NCBI GenBank assembly: GCA_002698985.1
Contig: PAAY01000102.1
Coordinates: forward strand, 2,593 to 52,134
Direction: 5' to 3'
Length of the DNA stretch: 49,542 nucleotides
Origin: Saprospirales bacterium
GTDB taxonomy: Bacteria; Bacteroidota; Bacteroidia; Chitinophagales; Saprospiraceae
Shown: positions 18,265 to 26,780 of the stretch, one piece after another
Position numbering within the stretch: position 1 is the first letter of the stretch
Layout of the letters: each line of letters begins with the position of its first letter
Notes under the pieces: model-generated
What the model saw: only the letters and a program-made list of their open reading frames with translations
What the model was told of the DNA's origin: nothing
Databases searched by the model: none
Translations under genes and position numbers: made by a program

Positions 18265-18693
18265 CGATTACCCACAAATCCGTCATTCTGCCTTTGAGGG
18301 TATTGCATGAGCAATTTGATCCTGAAGTTGCAGGTTAAATTCAGGTGGGTTAATAACCTTCCACTCCATCAAACATCTTGAAACCCCTTGCTTTAGCGAG
18401 GGGTAGCCGGACACCCCCCTCACTGCATCAATCATCTTTACAAAACATCAGCATCAACATTGCCAGCTACAATGGTGATTGATCGTTCCTGATGTGATGT
18501 TCTGAATAGAAGTTTGATGTGGGTAGGGGGACTGGTAAAATTCCCGCCGTTGAAACAGCGGGTTACAAGATGGCTGATGTAATCGGGGCTTTTTTCACAG
18601 CCAGGAACAGCGATTGAAAAGTGGTTTTTTCACATTCAATGAAGCTGTGTTGCAGAGACACTTTACGATGAGATTGGGATTTGTGGGTAATCG
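18265..18693. mobile_element. REP/BIME-like non-coding element with 16-bp inverted ends
   Basis: The 515-bp gap between the phosphorylase and the DUF488 gene is mostly filled by this element. Its ends, CGATTACCCACAAATC (18265-18280) and its exact reverse complement (18678-18693), are a perfect 16-bp inverted pair. Inside are two divergent copies of one unit in opposite orientation. Each has a strong hairpin (CCCCTTGC-TTTA-GCGAGGGG at 18384-18403; CCCGC...GCGGG at 18543-18562), a short spacer, a C5-6 run and a CATCAA...ACATCA block. No ORF is credible. Paired inverted hairpins with a GTAG-like foot recall REP sequences mobilised by RAYT transposases, but none is encoded here. GAGAGGGGTTT lies on both flanks, suggesting insertion into a family A repeat. 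Confidence 0.6.
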
Positions 18694-18727
18694 AGAGGGG
18701 TTTTAACTGACAGACAATTTTTGACAC

Positions 18728-19075
18728 ATGATAAGAACCAGGAGAATTTACGAAGCGCCGGCCGCCGATGATGGCTACCGCATTCTGGTGGACCGGCTGT
18801 GGTCGAGGGGCCTGAGGAAAGAAAATGCCCGGGTGGACCTGTGGTTGAAAGAGGTGGCACCCAGCAATGAACTGCGGAAATGGCTCCACGGTGGCCAGGG
18901 GAGCTGGGAAGAATTTGCGCAGCGATACAAAGCAGAACTTTCTGAAAAAGAGGATTTGCTAAAGCAGTTGAAAGCCCTCGAAACGGAGCATGGAACCATT
19001 ACCCTCCTATTTGCGAAGAAAGACGAAAGGCAAAACAACGCCGTGGCCCTGAAGACCATTCTGGAAAATTTCTAA
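18728..19075 (+). CDS. DUF488 family protein
   Basis: A 115-residue cytoplasmic protein of the DUF488 (YeaO-like) family. The signature VDRLWSRGLRKE near residues 22-33 and LWLKEVAPSNELRKWL near residues 38-53 are diagnostic, as is the DRxxNNAVAL-like C-terminal block. Biochemical function is not established for the family. The ATG at 18728 is the only sensible start. The gene stops at the base before the convergent hydrolase gene ends (19075/19076), with no terminator between them. Confidence 0.9.
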   Translation: MIRTRRIYEAPAADDGYRILVDRLWSRGLRKENARVDLWLKEVAPSNELRKWLHGGQGSWEEFAQRYKAELSEKEDLLKQLKALETEHGTITLLFAKKDERQNNAVALKTILENF

Positions 19076-20086
19076 TCAGTTTTCTTCGAAAAACTCCAGC
19101 GGTCGAACGGGGGTGCCGTCGCTCCAGCGGCCCATGTACAACTGCTCCGGCGTTCCGCCAAAGGCGATGTGCTCGTTTTCACCGGTGCGTGTGAAGTGCA
19201 GCAGGGCGTCGCACAATTTCCAATAGCAGTAATAATCCACCGCATCGGTTCTGCCAATTTTCAGGGCCCGCTTTGAGGTGTAGTTGCGGGCACCGGAATC
19301 AAAAACGGTGTCGAGGGCGTAGGTTTGGTTGTGGTGAGCTTCGATGGCGGGGCTGCCGTAGTCATCGCCCACCTGGCGCAAGAGGTTGCGGTGTTTGAGG
19401 TGTTTGGTTTCTTCGAACAATTTGACGGCCAGTTCATCGCCCACCACCCAGTCGTTCTCGTTCACCACCATCAGCAGTTTGATGTCGGCGGGCATGCCGG
19501 AATAATCATCCAGGCGGCCACCTTTGAAACTTCCAGAGCCGGGAGCGCAGAGGAACATGGCCTCGGGTTTTGGAACTTCGTATTGCTCGTGGTTCACGGC
19601 CAGGTCGGCAGCCACCACACCGCCGTAGGAGTGGCCGACGAAGACGAGGCCGGAATCGAGGGCGGTGATGTGGCCGGGCTTTTTCAGCTCGGCCAGGGCA
19701 TCCTTGATGGCGATGGACACATTCTCAGCGAAATGCTCTGGCGAGGGCGAGAGCATGTTTTTCTGGTAGCGGGGATAGATGACGATGTTGCCCTTGCGGA
19801 CGAGGTGCCGGATCCAGGCGCCGTATATCATGGGGTTGTAGCCGCCGTAGCCGTGGATGAAGACCACCACGGGTGCCGCTGCGGGCTGTGGCTTCGCCGG
19901 CTCGAAAAGCCAGTACCCCTCCGGTTGCGAAGCGAAGTCAAACATTACAACATCCTCGTGCAGGTATTCCTGCCCGCCCGGGCCGGTCAGCGGCTGTGCC
20001 GGCTGGCTGTAATTGGTGCGGGTAGGGGTGTGATTGGATAATTGCGCAGCGACGTACAAAATGAAGGTGACGAGCGAAGAAAACAT
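19076..20086 (-). CDS. Secreted alpha/beta hydrolase
   Basis: An alpha/beta-hydrolase of about 336 residues with a hydrophobic N-terminal segment that is probably a signal peptide or anchor. FIHGYGGY supplies the oxyanion loop, GHSYGG the nucleophile elbow Ser, NENDW a plausible acid, and the late EAHHNQTY a catalytic His. The substrate is unknown; similarity to dienelactone-hydrolase or chlorophyllase-like serine esterases is only general. The start at 20086 is chosen because it puts the hydrophobic segment at the N terminus; the longer frame to 20212 adds 42 unlikely residues. It is a single gene. Confidence 0.8.
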   Translation of the reverse strand: MFSSLVTFILYVAAQLSNHTPTRTNYSQPAQPLTGPGGQEYLHEDVVMFDFASQPEGYWLFEPAKPQPAAAPVVVFIHGYGGYNPMIYGAWIRHLVRKGNIVIYPRYQKNMLSPSPEHFAENVSIAIKDALAELKKPGHITALDSGLVFVGHSYGGVVAADLAVNHEQYEVPKPEAMFLCAPGSGSFKGGRLDDYSGMPADIKLLMVVNENDWVVGDELAVKLFEETKHLKHRNLLRQVGDDYGSPAIEAHHNQTYALDTVFDSGARNYTSKRALKIGRTDAVDYYCYWKLCDALLHFTRTGENEHIAFGGTPEQLYMGRWSDGTPVRPLEFFEEN

Positions 20087-20370
20087 AACGAAGGTTCGAT
20101 TCCTGAACAGCAAAGGGTGTTGATTTTCTATACTCAAAACAAAGTGGTTTGGTTGGCGTACGCCAACCAAACTCCCCATCTTCACTGGTCTGAAGAGCCT
20201 GGATTTGCTCAAACCACATCGCGTTGGGTATATGAGGTGAAGCCTTCTTGGCTTAGGTCAATTTCAATACCGAAACAACCTACCCGGAAACCGCTGGGAA
20301 GGGAATTGGTTGAAATTGGAAAGCATTACTTTTACCGCCCGCAAGGTGAAACCTGTAATGTAGTGTGGTT

Positions 20371-20427
20371 TGTTGAGAGGGGTTTAGAGGAGTTGATCCC
20401 GGCATTCGCCGGGAGGTTTAGAGGGGA
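20371..20427 (+). repeat. Period-10 tandem repeat with hairpin (family A), upstream of gpsA
   Basis: GTTGAGAGGGG, GTTTAGAGGAG, then TTGATCCCGGC-ATTC-GCCGGGAGG, then GTTTAGAGGGG. This is the cleanest copy of the family. The 388-bp gap between the hydrolase start and gpsA holds this repeat and nothing else I can recognise. Confidence 0.75.
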
Positions 20428-20474
20428 CACTGCGCGGGACATATTCGTCAATTCAGCTAAACATCCGGAAAACT

Positions 20475-21524
20475 ATGGCAAGCAAAACGCAAGTGGTAGG
20501 TGTGATTGGGGCAGGCAGTTTTGGCTCTGCCATCGGCAACCTTCTTTCGCACAATACGGATGTTTTGCTGTACAGCCGGCAGCAGGACCTGGTGGATGAA
20601 ATCAACGAAACCCACCGACACCCCAACCTGGACGTGGATATTTCTCCGAAGGTGACGGCCACCACCGACCTGGAACAGATTGCTGATCGCTGCACGCTCA
20701 TTTTTCCCATCGTGCCTTCGGCAAACTTCCGGCAGATGATGAAAGACCTGTCTCCATTTCTGCACCCCTACCACATTTTGATTCACGGCACCAAAGGGCT
20801 TGACCTTCGCAAAATCACGGAAGAAGACCTGGAAAAAGGCCGCATCAAACCCGACAGCGTTATCACAATGAGCGAGGTGATCAGGGAGGAAAGCGTGGTG
20901 GTCAGGGTGGGCTGCCTGTCCGGCCCCAACCTGGCTTCGGAAATCTTCGAAGGGCAACCGACGGCCACGGTCATCGGCAGTAAATTCGACGAGGTGATCG
21001 AGCTGGGAAAGTCCATGCTGAGCAGTCGACGGTTTCAGGTCTTCGGAACTTATGAGATCAAGGGGGCGGAACTGGCCGGGGCCCTGAAAAACATCATTGC
21101 CATAGGCAGCGGCATCCTCACCGGGCTGGGCATGGGCAAGAACATCCAGTCGCTGCTCATCACACGGGGCCTCATGGAGATGATTTACTTCGGCAGAGCC
21201 TTGGGTTCTTCCCCAAAGCCTTTCGTCGGAACGGCGGGCATCGGCGACCTGGTCTGTACAGCCACCAGCCCCCGCAGCCGCAATTTCACTTTCGGCTACC
21301 GCCTCGGACAAGGAGAAAAACCCGATGACATCCTTAACTCCATGCCCGAAGTAGCAGAAGGTGTGCGCACTTTGCGCATCGCCAAATACCTGGCAGACAA
21401 CCTCAAACTGCACGTACCCATTACCCAGATGCTGTACCGCGCAGTTTACCAGGGCTATGACATCAGCGAGGCCATCGACTACCTGATGCGCTATCCCTAC
21501 TATGTGGATGTGGATTTTATGTGA
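20475..21524 (+). CDS. gpsA: Glycerol-3-phosphate dehydrogenase (NAD(P)+)
   Basis: Reduces dihydroxyacetone phosphate to sn-glycerol-3-phosphate, the backbone for phospholipids. The Rossmann motif GVIGAGSFGSAIG is at residues about 9-21, IHGTKGLD near residue 105 is the conserved active-site loop, and ELAGALKNIIAIGSGIL near residues 197-213 carries the catalytic Lys. GTAGIGDLVCTATSPRSRN is the typical C-terminal signature. At 349 residues it is full length. It is a single gene, and it may work with pssA and the DgkA-type kinase elsewhere in the window in lipid synthesis. Confidence 0.96.
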   Translation: MASKTQVVGVIGAGSFGSAIGNLLSHNTDVLLYSRQQDLVDEINETHRHPNLDVDISPKVTATTDLEQIADRCTLIFPIVPSANFRQMMKDLSPFLHPYHILIHGTKGLDLRKITEEDLEKGRIKPDSVITMSEVIREESVVVRVGCLSGPNLASEIFEGQPTATVIGSKFDEVIELGKSMLSSRRFQVFGTYEIKGAELAGALKNIIAIGSGILTGLGMGKNIQSLLITRGLMEMIYFGRALGSSPKPFVGTAGIGDLVCTATSPRSRNFTFGYRLGQGEKPDDILNSMPEVAEGVRTLRIAKYLADNLKLHVPITQMLYRAVYQGYDISEAIDYLMRYPYYVDVDFM

Positions 21525-21528
21525 TGGC

Positions 21529-21562
21529 CAACCTAAAAACCCTCAAAAACCCTCAAAAACCT
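21529..21562 (-). repeat. Period-10 tandem repeat between convergent gpsA and ileS
   Basis: Read on the minus strand it is GGTTTTTGAG repeated twice plus a degenerate third copy, a variant of the GGTTTAGAGR unit. It fills most of the 42 bp between the two stop codons. Confidence 0.65.
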
Positions 21563-21566
21563 TCCC

Positions 21567-24500
21567 TCACACCCTTTCCACCGCAATTCTCACCGTCAGG
21601 TCCTCGAAGAGTTCCACGGCTTCGCCGTTGGAGGCGTCGTTGAGGCTGAGGGTGTCGGCCAGGACTTCACCTTTGATGTAGTCGCCGAATTTTTCCACGG
21701 CGGGCACCAGGCGGTCGTTGTGCTCGATGTGTACGGCGATGCGGTCGGTGACGTTGAAGTCTTTGCTTTTGCGGAGGTTCTGGATGCGGTTGACCAGCTC
21801 TCGGGCCATGCCTTCGGCTTCCAGTTCAGGGGTGAGCTGGATGTCCAGGGCCACGGTCAGCTCGCCGTCGGTGGCCACCAGCCAGCCGGGCACGTCTTCG
21901 GCGCTGATCTCGAAATCCTCGGCGCTGAGCTCGTATTGGGTGCCTTCCACTTCCAGGTTGAAGCGGCCGGTTTTTTCGATTTCGTTGATCTGCTCCTGGC
22001 TGAGACCGGCGATGATGCCTGCGGCGGCTTTCATGTGTTTGCCGAGGCGGCGGCCCAGGGTTTTGAAGTTGGGCTTGGCCTTTTTGCTGATCACCCCGGC
22101 GGTGTCGGTGATGTACTCGATGTTTTTGATGTTGGTTTCTGCCAGGATGAGGTCTTTGACGGCTTCCACCTGCTCGATGAACCCTTCGTCCAGCACTGGA
22201 AGGAGGATTTTGGACAGGGGCTGCCGCACCCGGATGTTCTCCCGTTTGCGAAGCGACAGAATGAGTGAAGAGATGCGCTGGGCATAGTCCATGCGCTGCT
22301 CCAGCTGCCGGTCGATTTTGCTTTTGTCGGCCTGCACCAGGTCGGTCAGGTGTACGGACTCGTGGCGCAGGGGCGAGTTGATCTGGCGGGCCTTTTCCCG
22401 GATGGGTTCCGTCAGGTTGCGGTAGAGCCAGTCGGAGAAGAACGGCGCCAGAACGGAGCTGAGCTGCGACACCACCATCAGGCACTCGAAGAGGGTCTGG
22501 TAGGCGGCGTTTTTGTCGGTGGTCATTTCGCCTTTCCAGAACCGGCGGCGGCTGAGGCGCACGTACCAGTTGCTGAGGTGTTGGTCCACGAAGTTCTCGA
22601 TGGCACGGGCGGCTTTGGTGGGCTCGAAGTCATCCATGTGGCTGCGGTACTCCTCCACCAGGCTGTACAGTTTGGAGATGATCCAGCGGTCGAGCTCCGT
22701 GCGCTCTTCCATGGGCACCACGTTCAGCTCGTCCATGGTCCAATTGTCGATGTTGGCGTACAGGGCGAAGAAGCTGTAAGTGTTGTACAGGGTGCCGAAA
22801 AACTTGCGCTGCACCTCGGCAATGCCGTTCAGGTCGAACTTGAGGTTTTCCCAGGGGGCGGCGTTGGAGATCATGTACCAGCGGGTGGCGTCGGCGCTGT
22901 ATTTTTCGATGGTCTCAAAAGGATCCACGGCATTGCCGAGGCGCTTTGACATTTTGTTGCCGTCTTTGTCCAGCACCAGGCCGTTGGACACCACGTTGCG
23001 GTAGGCCACGCTGTCGAACACCATGGTGGCGATGGCGTGCAGGGTGTAGAACCAGCCTCGGGTCTGATCCACCCCTTCGGCAATGAAGTCGGCCGGGAAG
23101 TTCTGTTTGAACTTGTCCTGGTTTTCCATCGGGTAATGCCACTGTGCGTAGGGCATGGAGCCGCTGTCGAACCACACGTCTATCAGGTCGGTTTCCCGCT
23201 GCATGCGTTTACCCGAAGGGGAGACCAGTACGATTTCATCGATGTATGGCCGGTGGAGGTCATCGGGCACTTTTTGATCGAGGCCGAGCTGCTCGTTGGC
23301 CTTTTTGATCTCGGCTTCCAGTTGCGCCAGCGAGCCGATACAGATTTCTTCTTCGGCGTCCTCCGTCCGCCAAATGGGCAGTGGGATGCCCCAGTAGCGG
23401 CTGCGGCTGAGGTTCCAGTCCTGGAGGTTTTCCAGCCATTTGCCGAAGCGGCCTTCGCCGGTGCTTTTGGGTTTCCAATTGATGGTTTGGTTGAGCTCGT
23501 ACATGCGTTCCTTGCAGGCGGAAGCTTTGACGAACCAGCTGTCGAGCGGGTAGTAGAGCACGGGCTTGTCGGTGCGCCAGCAGTGGGGGTAGTTGTGCAC
23601 GTATTTGGCCACGTTGAGGGCCTTACCTTCTTTTTTCAGCTTCACGGCAATGTCCACATCCACGTTTTCCCAGTTGGGGTCGTCGGTGTAGTTTTTCACG
23701 AAGCGGCCGGAAAATTCACCGACCGTGTCTTTGAATTTGCCCTGTTTGTCCACCAGGGTCAGCGCTCCGATGCCGTTTTGTTTGGCCACCTTCATGTCAT
23801 CGGCTCCAAAGCTGGGCGCCGTGTGAACGATGCCGGTACCGTCTTCCGTGGTCACAAAGTCGCCCACCAGCACCCGGTAGGCATCCGTGTGAAATTCCCC
23901 GTCGTAGCCCAGCAGTGGCTCAATTTCATTTCCGAAATCCAGCAGGGGCTCGTAGCGGATTCCCTCCAATTGGCTGCCGTCGAATGGTTCACTTTGAGAC
24001 AGCACCTGGGGCTGGTTTTTGCCGCCAAACCACTTGCTCACCAGTTCTTCGGCCATCACCACGCTGACCGGATCCCCGGTGTAGGGGTTTTCGGTTTTCA
24101 CCTTGACGTAGCGGATGTTGCCACCCACGGTGAGGGCGGTGTTGGAGGGGAGGGTCCAGGGCGTGGTGGTCCAGGCGGCTATTCTGACGTCTTCATTTTC
24201 GTCGTCAAAAAGGAAGGTGGACTTTTCGTCTTTTTTGACGGTGAAGAGGGCCACCACGGTGGTGTCGCTCACTTCACGGTAGGCCCCGGGCAGGTTCAGC
24301 TCGTGGGAGCTGAGGCCGGTGCCGGCACCCGGTGAGTAGGGCTGGATGGTGTAGCCTTTGTACAGCAGGCCTTTTTCGTAGAGCTGGCTGAGCAGCCACC
24401 ACACCGATTCGATGTACTCGTTTTTGTAGGTGATGTAGGGGTTTTCGAGGTCCACCCAGTAGCCCATTTTCCGGGTGATGTCGTCCCATTCGGCTTTGAA

Positions 24501-24875
24501 ACGCATCACGGTTTCGCGGCATTTCCGGTTGTACTCTGCCACGGAGATGGTCTTGCCGATGTCTTCCTTCGTAATGCCGAGTTCTTTTTCCACGCTCAAC
24601 TCCACCGGCAGGCCGTGGGTGTCCCAGCCGCCTTTGCGCTCCACCCTTTTGCCTTTGAGGGTCTGGTAGCGGCAGAAGAGGTCTTTGATGGTGCGTGCCA
24701 TCACGTGGTGGATACCGGGCTTGCCATTGGCACTTGGCGGGCCTTCGTAAAACACCCAGCGATTGTCTTCGGGGCGCTGCTCGATGCTTTTTTCGAAGAT
24801 GCCTTCGGCTTCCCAGAATTCGAGGATCTCTTTGTCTATTTCCGGCAGGTTGAGTGATTTGAACTCGCGGTACAT
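21567..24875 (-). CDS. ileS: Isoleucyl-tRNA synthetase
   Basis: Charges tRNA-Ile with isoleucine. The 1102-residue chain is the long form with a C-terminal extension. The class I HIGH-equivalent is PPSANGKPGIHH (residues about 46-57), GGWDTHGLPVE follows, and KMSKR is near residue 641. The region between holds the CP1 editing domain with TTPWTLPSNTAL. The anticodon-binding domain begins after residue 700. The ATG at 24875 agrees with the conserved start (YREFKSLNLPEID). The upstream region is long (about 255 nt from the predicted transcript start) and contains a strong hairpin and a tandem repeat. Confidence 0.97.
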   Translation of the reverse strand: MYREFKSLNLPEIDKEILEFWEAEGIFEKSIEQRPEDNRWVFYEGPPSANGKPGIHHVMARTIKDLFCRYQTLKGKRVERKGGWDTHGLPVELSVEKELGITKEDIGKTISVAEYNRKCRETVMRFKAEWDDITRKMGYWVDLENPYITYKNEYIESVWWLLSQLYEKGLLYKGYTIQPYSPGAGTGLSSHELNLPGAYREVSDTTVVALFTVKKDEKSTFLFDDENEDVRIAAWTTTPWTLPSNTALTVGGNIRYVKVKTENPYTGDPVSVVMAEELVSKWFGGKNQPQVLSQSEPFDGSQLEGIRYEPLLDFGNEIEPLLGYDGEFHTDAYRVLVGDFVTTEDGTGIVHTAPSFGADDMKVAKQNGIGALTLVDKQGKFKDTVGEFSGRFVKNYTDDPNWENVDVDIAVKLKKEGKALNVAKYVHNYPHCWRTDKPVLYYPLDSWFVKASACKERMYELNQTINWKPKSTGEGRFGKWLENLQDWNLSRSRYWGIPLPIWRTEDAEEEICIGSLAQLEAEIKKANEQLGLDQKVPDDLHRPYIDEIVLVSPSGKRMQRETDLIDVWFDSGSMPYAQWHYPMENQDKFKQNFPADFIAEGVDQTRGWFYTLHAIATMVFDSVAYRNVVSNGLVLDKDGNKMSKRLGNAVDPFETIEKYSADATRWYMISNAAPWENLKFDLNGIAEVQRKFFGTLYNTYSFFALYANIDNWTMDELNVVPMEERTELDRWIISKLYSLVEEYRSHMDDFEPTKAARAIENFVDQHLSNWYVRLSRRRFWKGEMTTDKNAAYQTLFECLMVVSQLSSVLAPFFSDWLYRNLTEPIREKARQINSPLRHESVHLTDLVQADKSKIDRQLEQRMDYAQRISSLILSLRKRENIRVRQPLSKILLPVLDEGFIEQVEAVKDLILAETNIKNIEYITDTAGVISKKAKPNFKTLGRRLGKHMKAAAGIIAGLSQEQINEIEKTGRFNLEVEGTQYELSAEDFEISAEDVPGWLVATDGELTVALDIQLTPELEAEGMARELVNRIQNLRKSKDFNVTDRIAVHIEHNDRLVPAVEKFGDYIKGEVLADTLSLNDASNGEAVELFEDLTVRIAVERV

Positions 24876-24892
24876 AGCGGTTGGGTTGATTT

Positions 24893-24940
24893 AAGTTTAG
24901 AGAGGTTTAGAGGGGTTTAGAGAAGTTGAGAGGGGTTTAA
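24893..24940 (+). repeat. Period-10 tandem repeat in the ileS leader
   Basis: GTTTAGAGAG, GTTTAGAGGG, GTTTAGAGAA and GTTGAGAGGG units follow one another with no hairpin core. The array lies 18 bp upstream of the ileS start, within its predicted leader, in the opposite orientation to the gene. Confidence 0.7.
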
Positions 24941-24990
24941 GGCACAACTTTCTAACTTCATGAACTTTTCACAACTCCTGTTTTCAAGAA

Positions 24991-25031
24991 GAAGCCCCGG
25001 TAGTCCATTCATTCGGGACTGCCGGGGCTTT
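24991..25031 (-). terminator. Strong hairpin in the ileS leader / after the DCC gene
   Basis: AGCCCCGG and CCGGGGCT pair over 8 bp, then a T-G pair and AGTCC/GGACT, enclosing an ATTCATTC-like loop. On the minus strand it is followed by TCTTCTTG rather than a clean T run. It could end the NadR-DCC transcript or attenuate ileS. The rest of this 322-bp gap holds a promoter and a tandem repeat. Confidence 0.55.
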
Positions 25032-25136
25032 CGGTTTCCAATCGCCTATGCCTCACCGGGTCCCTTCGGGGTGGTGAATAATTATGGCGATAATGGAAAT
25101 GGAATTCAGCATTTTGGTGCTTTTTAAAACAGGTGG

Positions 25137-25165
25137 CAAAGGTAACAGCTTGCTTCGGAAAACAA
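25137..25165 (-). promoter_or_regulatory. Promoter of ileS
   Basis: On the minus strand, TTG (25165-25163), 18 nt, then TACCTTTG (25144-25137). The predicted transcript starts near 25130, giving a leader of about 255 nt that includes the hairpin at 24991-25031. Confidence 0.55.
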
Positions 25166-25197
25166 AACGCAGTGTTTGGAGGCGGAGCTAATTTTTG

Positions 25198-25611
25198 TCA
25201 GTCCAGAAAACGCAGCTTCCATTCCGGCCGGGGCAGCATGCATTCGTCTTTCTTCCCAAACCAGCGGTAGCGGTTTTTGGCGATCCAGTCGTAAACAAGA
25301 TTGCGGACGGGGTTTGGGATTGCGGAACCCAGGTAATACAGCAATTTCCAGCCGCCGCCCAGCGCCTTCATCACCTGCAGGAATGCTGCGGATTTGGTGT
25401 AGAGCCTGCCCTGGTTCAGTAGGGCCACCGTGTTGAGATCCGCAGGATCATAGCCGTGGGCGGGCAGGGTTTCTCCGGCCAGCTTGCCTTGCAATGAGGC
25501 GAAGCGGAAGCGGCCTTCGGGGTCCCGTTTCAAGATCCACTGCACGGAGCTGTTGCAGAGATTGCAGACCCCGTCGAAGAAAAGCACCGGATGGTTTTCT
25601 GGCTGATTCAA
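25198..25611 (-). CDS. DCC-family thiol-disulfide oxidoreductase-like protein (DUF393)
   Basis: A 137-residue thioredoxin-like protein. FFDGVCNLCN near residues 10-19 is the family signature, with two cysteines separated by two residues (CNLC). The C-terminal part DWIAKNRYRWFGK is typical. Substrates are unknown for the family. The start is a TTG at 25611-25609 that overlaps the stop codon of the upstream NadR-like gene (TTGA, 25608-25611), which indicates translational coupling; no ATG exists ahead of the conserved motif. Confidence 0.85.
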   Translation of the reverse strand: MNQPENHPVLFFDGVCNLCNSSVQWILKRDPEGRFRFASLQGKLAGETLPAHGYDPADLNTVALLNQGRLYTKSAAFLQVMKALGGGWKLLYYLGSAIPNPVRNLVYDWIAKNRYRWFGKKDECMLPRPEWKLRFLD

Positions 25612-26123
25612 TGGTGTAAAAATTTTTGCAGTTCCTGAACTGCATTTTCAAATCGCTGTTCCCCCATCCCACTGATGGTGGCAAAAGGAACCTGCATGGA
25701 TTTCAACTCCCTTTCATACCGCTCGTACAACAGCCACCGGTCGTTTGGGTTTTCCCGAAGGGGATCAAACTCCCAGGGCAGGTCTGGCTGGCAAAGGAGG
25801 TAAAAATCCCGCCTGTGTTTTTTGAGCGCCTCCAGAATCCAGGGGGCCACCCGGCCGAAGCGCACCTCCGACCAGATCTTGATGACTTCCAGGCTGGTGT
25901 CGATGATGAGGATGCCGCTTTCGTGTTCATCAATGGCCTGTTCCTGGGCCAGTTGGCCTTTGGCTATGGCTTCCAGGTCAGCTTCAACGTAAGGTCTTCC
26001 GAGTTGGTTCAGGTATTCACGGGCGTACTCTTCAACAGCTTGCGTTTTCAGGTGTTGAGCAAGTTGGCGGGCAAGGGTGGTCTTGCCCGAGGATTCCGGT
26101 CCTGTTATTACAATTTTTTTCAT
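25608..26123 (-). CDS. NadR-like / AAA_28 family P-loop kinase
   Basis: A 171-residue ATP-binding protein resembling the ribosylnicotinamide kinase domain of NadR. GPESSGKTTLA at residues about 8-18 is the Walker A motif, VEEYAREYL near residues 31-39 is the hallmark of this branch, and GILIIDTSLEVIK near residue 71 is the Walker B strand. YLLCQPDLPWEFDPLRENP is the lid region with the Asp-Pro-Arg block. The adenylyltransferase domain of full NadR is absent. Nicotinamide riboside phosphorylation is the likely reaction, but this is inferred from family only. The gene is coupled to the DCC protein by a 4-bp overlap. Confidence 0.82.
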   Translation of the reverse strand: MKKIVITGPESSGKTTLARQLAQHLKTQAVEEYAREYLNQLGRPYVEADLEAIAKGQLAQEQAIDEHESGILIIDTSLEVIKIWSEVRFGRVAPWILEALKKHRRDFYLLCQPDLPWEFDPLRENPNDRWLLYERYERELKSMQVPFATISGMGEQRFENAVQELQKFLHH

Positions 26124-26195
26124 CTGAAGCGCTGCAAAGCTGTTGAATTTGAATGTGGTTTAGCGCACTTTTGTCCGGCAAAGATTTTACGAAGC

Positions 26196-26780
26196 ATGCA
26201 CGAAATAGAACCATACTACCGCTGGCGCGACGAATACGATTCGGCCCTCGATTCCTGCTCTCCTTTTTTCGGCAGGGAATACGACGAGTTCTATTTCACG
26301 CAGAAAATTTACAACTATTACATCCATCCGCAATGGGATCACTTCGGCTCGCCCACCCTCTACATGAAAATCCTCTTTGCCGATTATGACAGGGGCTTCG
26401 CCATCTTCGAAATGATGGGCGAGTGGAACGATTGCATCACCAACGACATCATGTTCCTCAAACGGGATGTGGCCGATGAACTGATGGCCCACGGCATCAA
26501 CAAGTTCATCATCATCTGTGAAAACGTACTCAACTTTCACAGTTCCGACGATTGCTATTACGAAGAGTGGTACGACGACGTGAAAGAGTACGGCGGTTGG
26601 GTGGTTTTGCTCAACACCCTGCAACACGTCGAGGAGGAGATGTACGATGCCCGCCTCGACAGCTACATCAACTTCGGTGGGGCCTTCACCGAGCTGAACT
26701 GGCGGGCGCTGTCGCCCAAAGGCGTCTTCATGAAAGTGGAAAAGATGCTGCAAAGCGCCGTCAAAAAACTGCCCGGCTGA
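26196..26780 (+). CDS. Conserved-looking hypothetical protein, 194 residues
   Basis: I do not recognise the family. The protein is acidic and unusually rich in Tyr, Asp and Phe, with no signal peptide, membrane segment or known catalytic motif. The start at 26196 (MHEIEPYYRWRDEYDS) is chosen because the frame remains open far upstream only by running antisense through the NadR-like gene. The central part alternates beta and alpha character (KFIIICENVLNFHSS), compatible with a compact alpha/beta domain. Codon use resembles its neighbours. The gene is divergent from the NadR-like gene and abuts the MoxR gene tail to tail without a spacer. Confidence 0.7.
   Translation: MHEIEPYYRWRDEYDSALDSCSPFFGREYDEFYFTQKIYNYYIHPQWDHFGSPTLYMKILFADYDRGFAIFEMMGEWNDCITNDIMFLKRDVADELMAHGINKFIIICENVLNFHSSDDCYYEEWYDDVKEYGGWVVLLNTLQHVEEEMYDARLDSYINFGGAFTELNWRALSPKGVFMKVEKMLQSAVKKLPG

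Noticed and set aside
18563-18889. ORF of 108 residues inside the REP-like element
   Set aside because: It crosses the inverted end and the DUF488 gene start on the wrong strand, and its sequence is repeat-derived.
23037-24335. Plus-strand ORF of 432 residues opposite ileS
   Set aside because: Antisense to a strongly conserved synthetase; no family resemblance.
24876-25130. T-box riboswitch upstream of ileS
   Set aside because: No T-box sequence and no specifier-loop layout was found, and the family is not expected in this phylum.
25626-26195. N-terminal extension of the 194-residue unknown protein
   Set aside because: This part is antisense to the NadR-like gene; the ATG at 26196 gives the coherent product.
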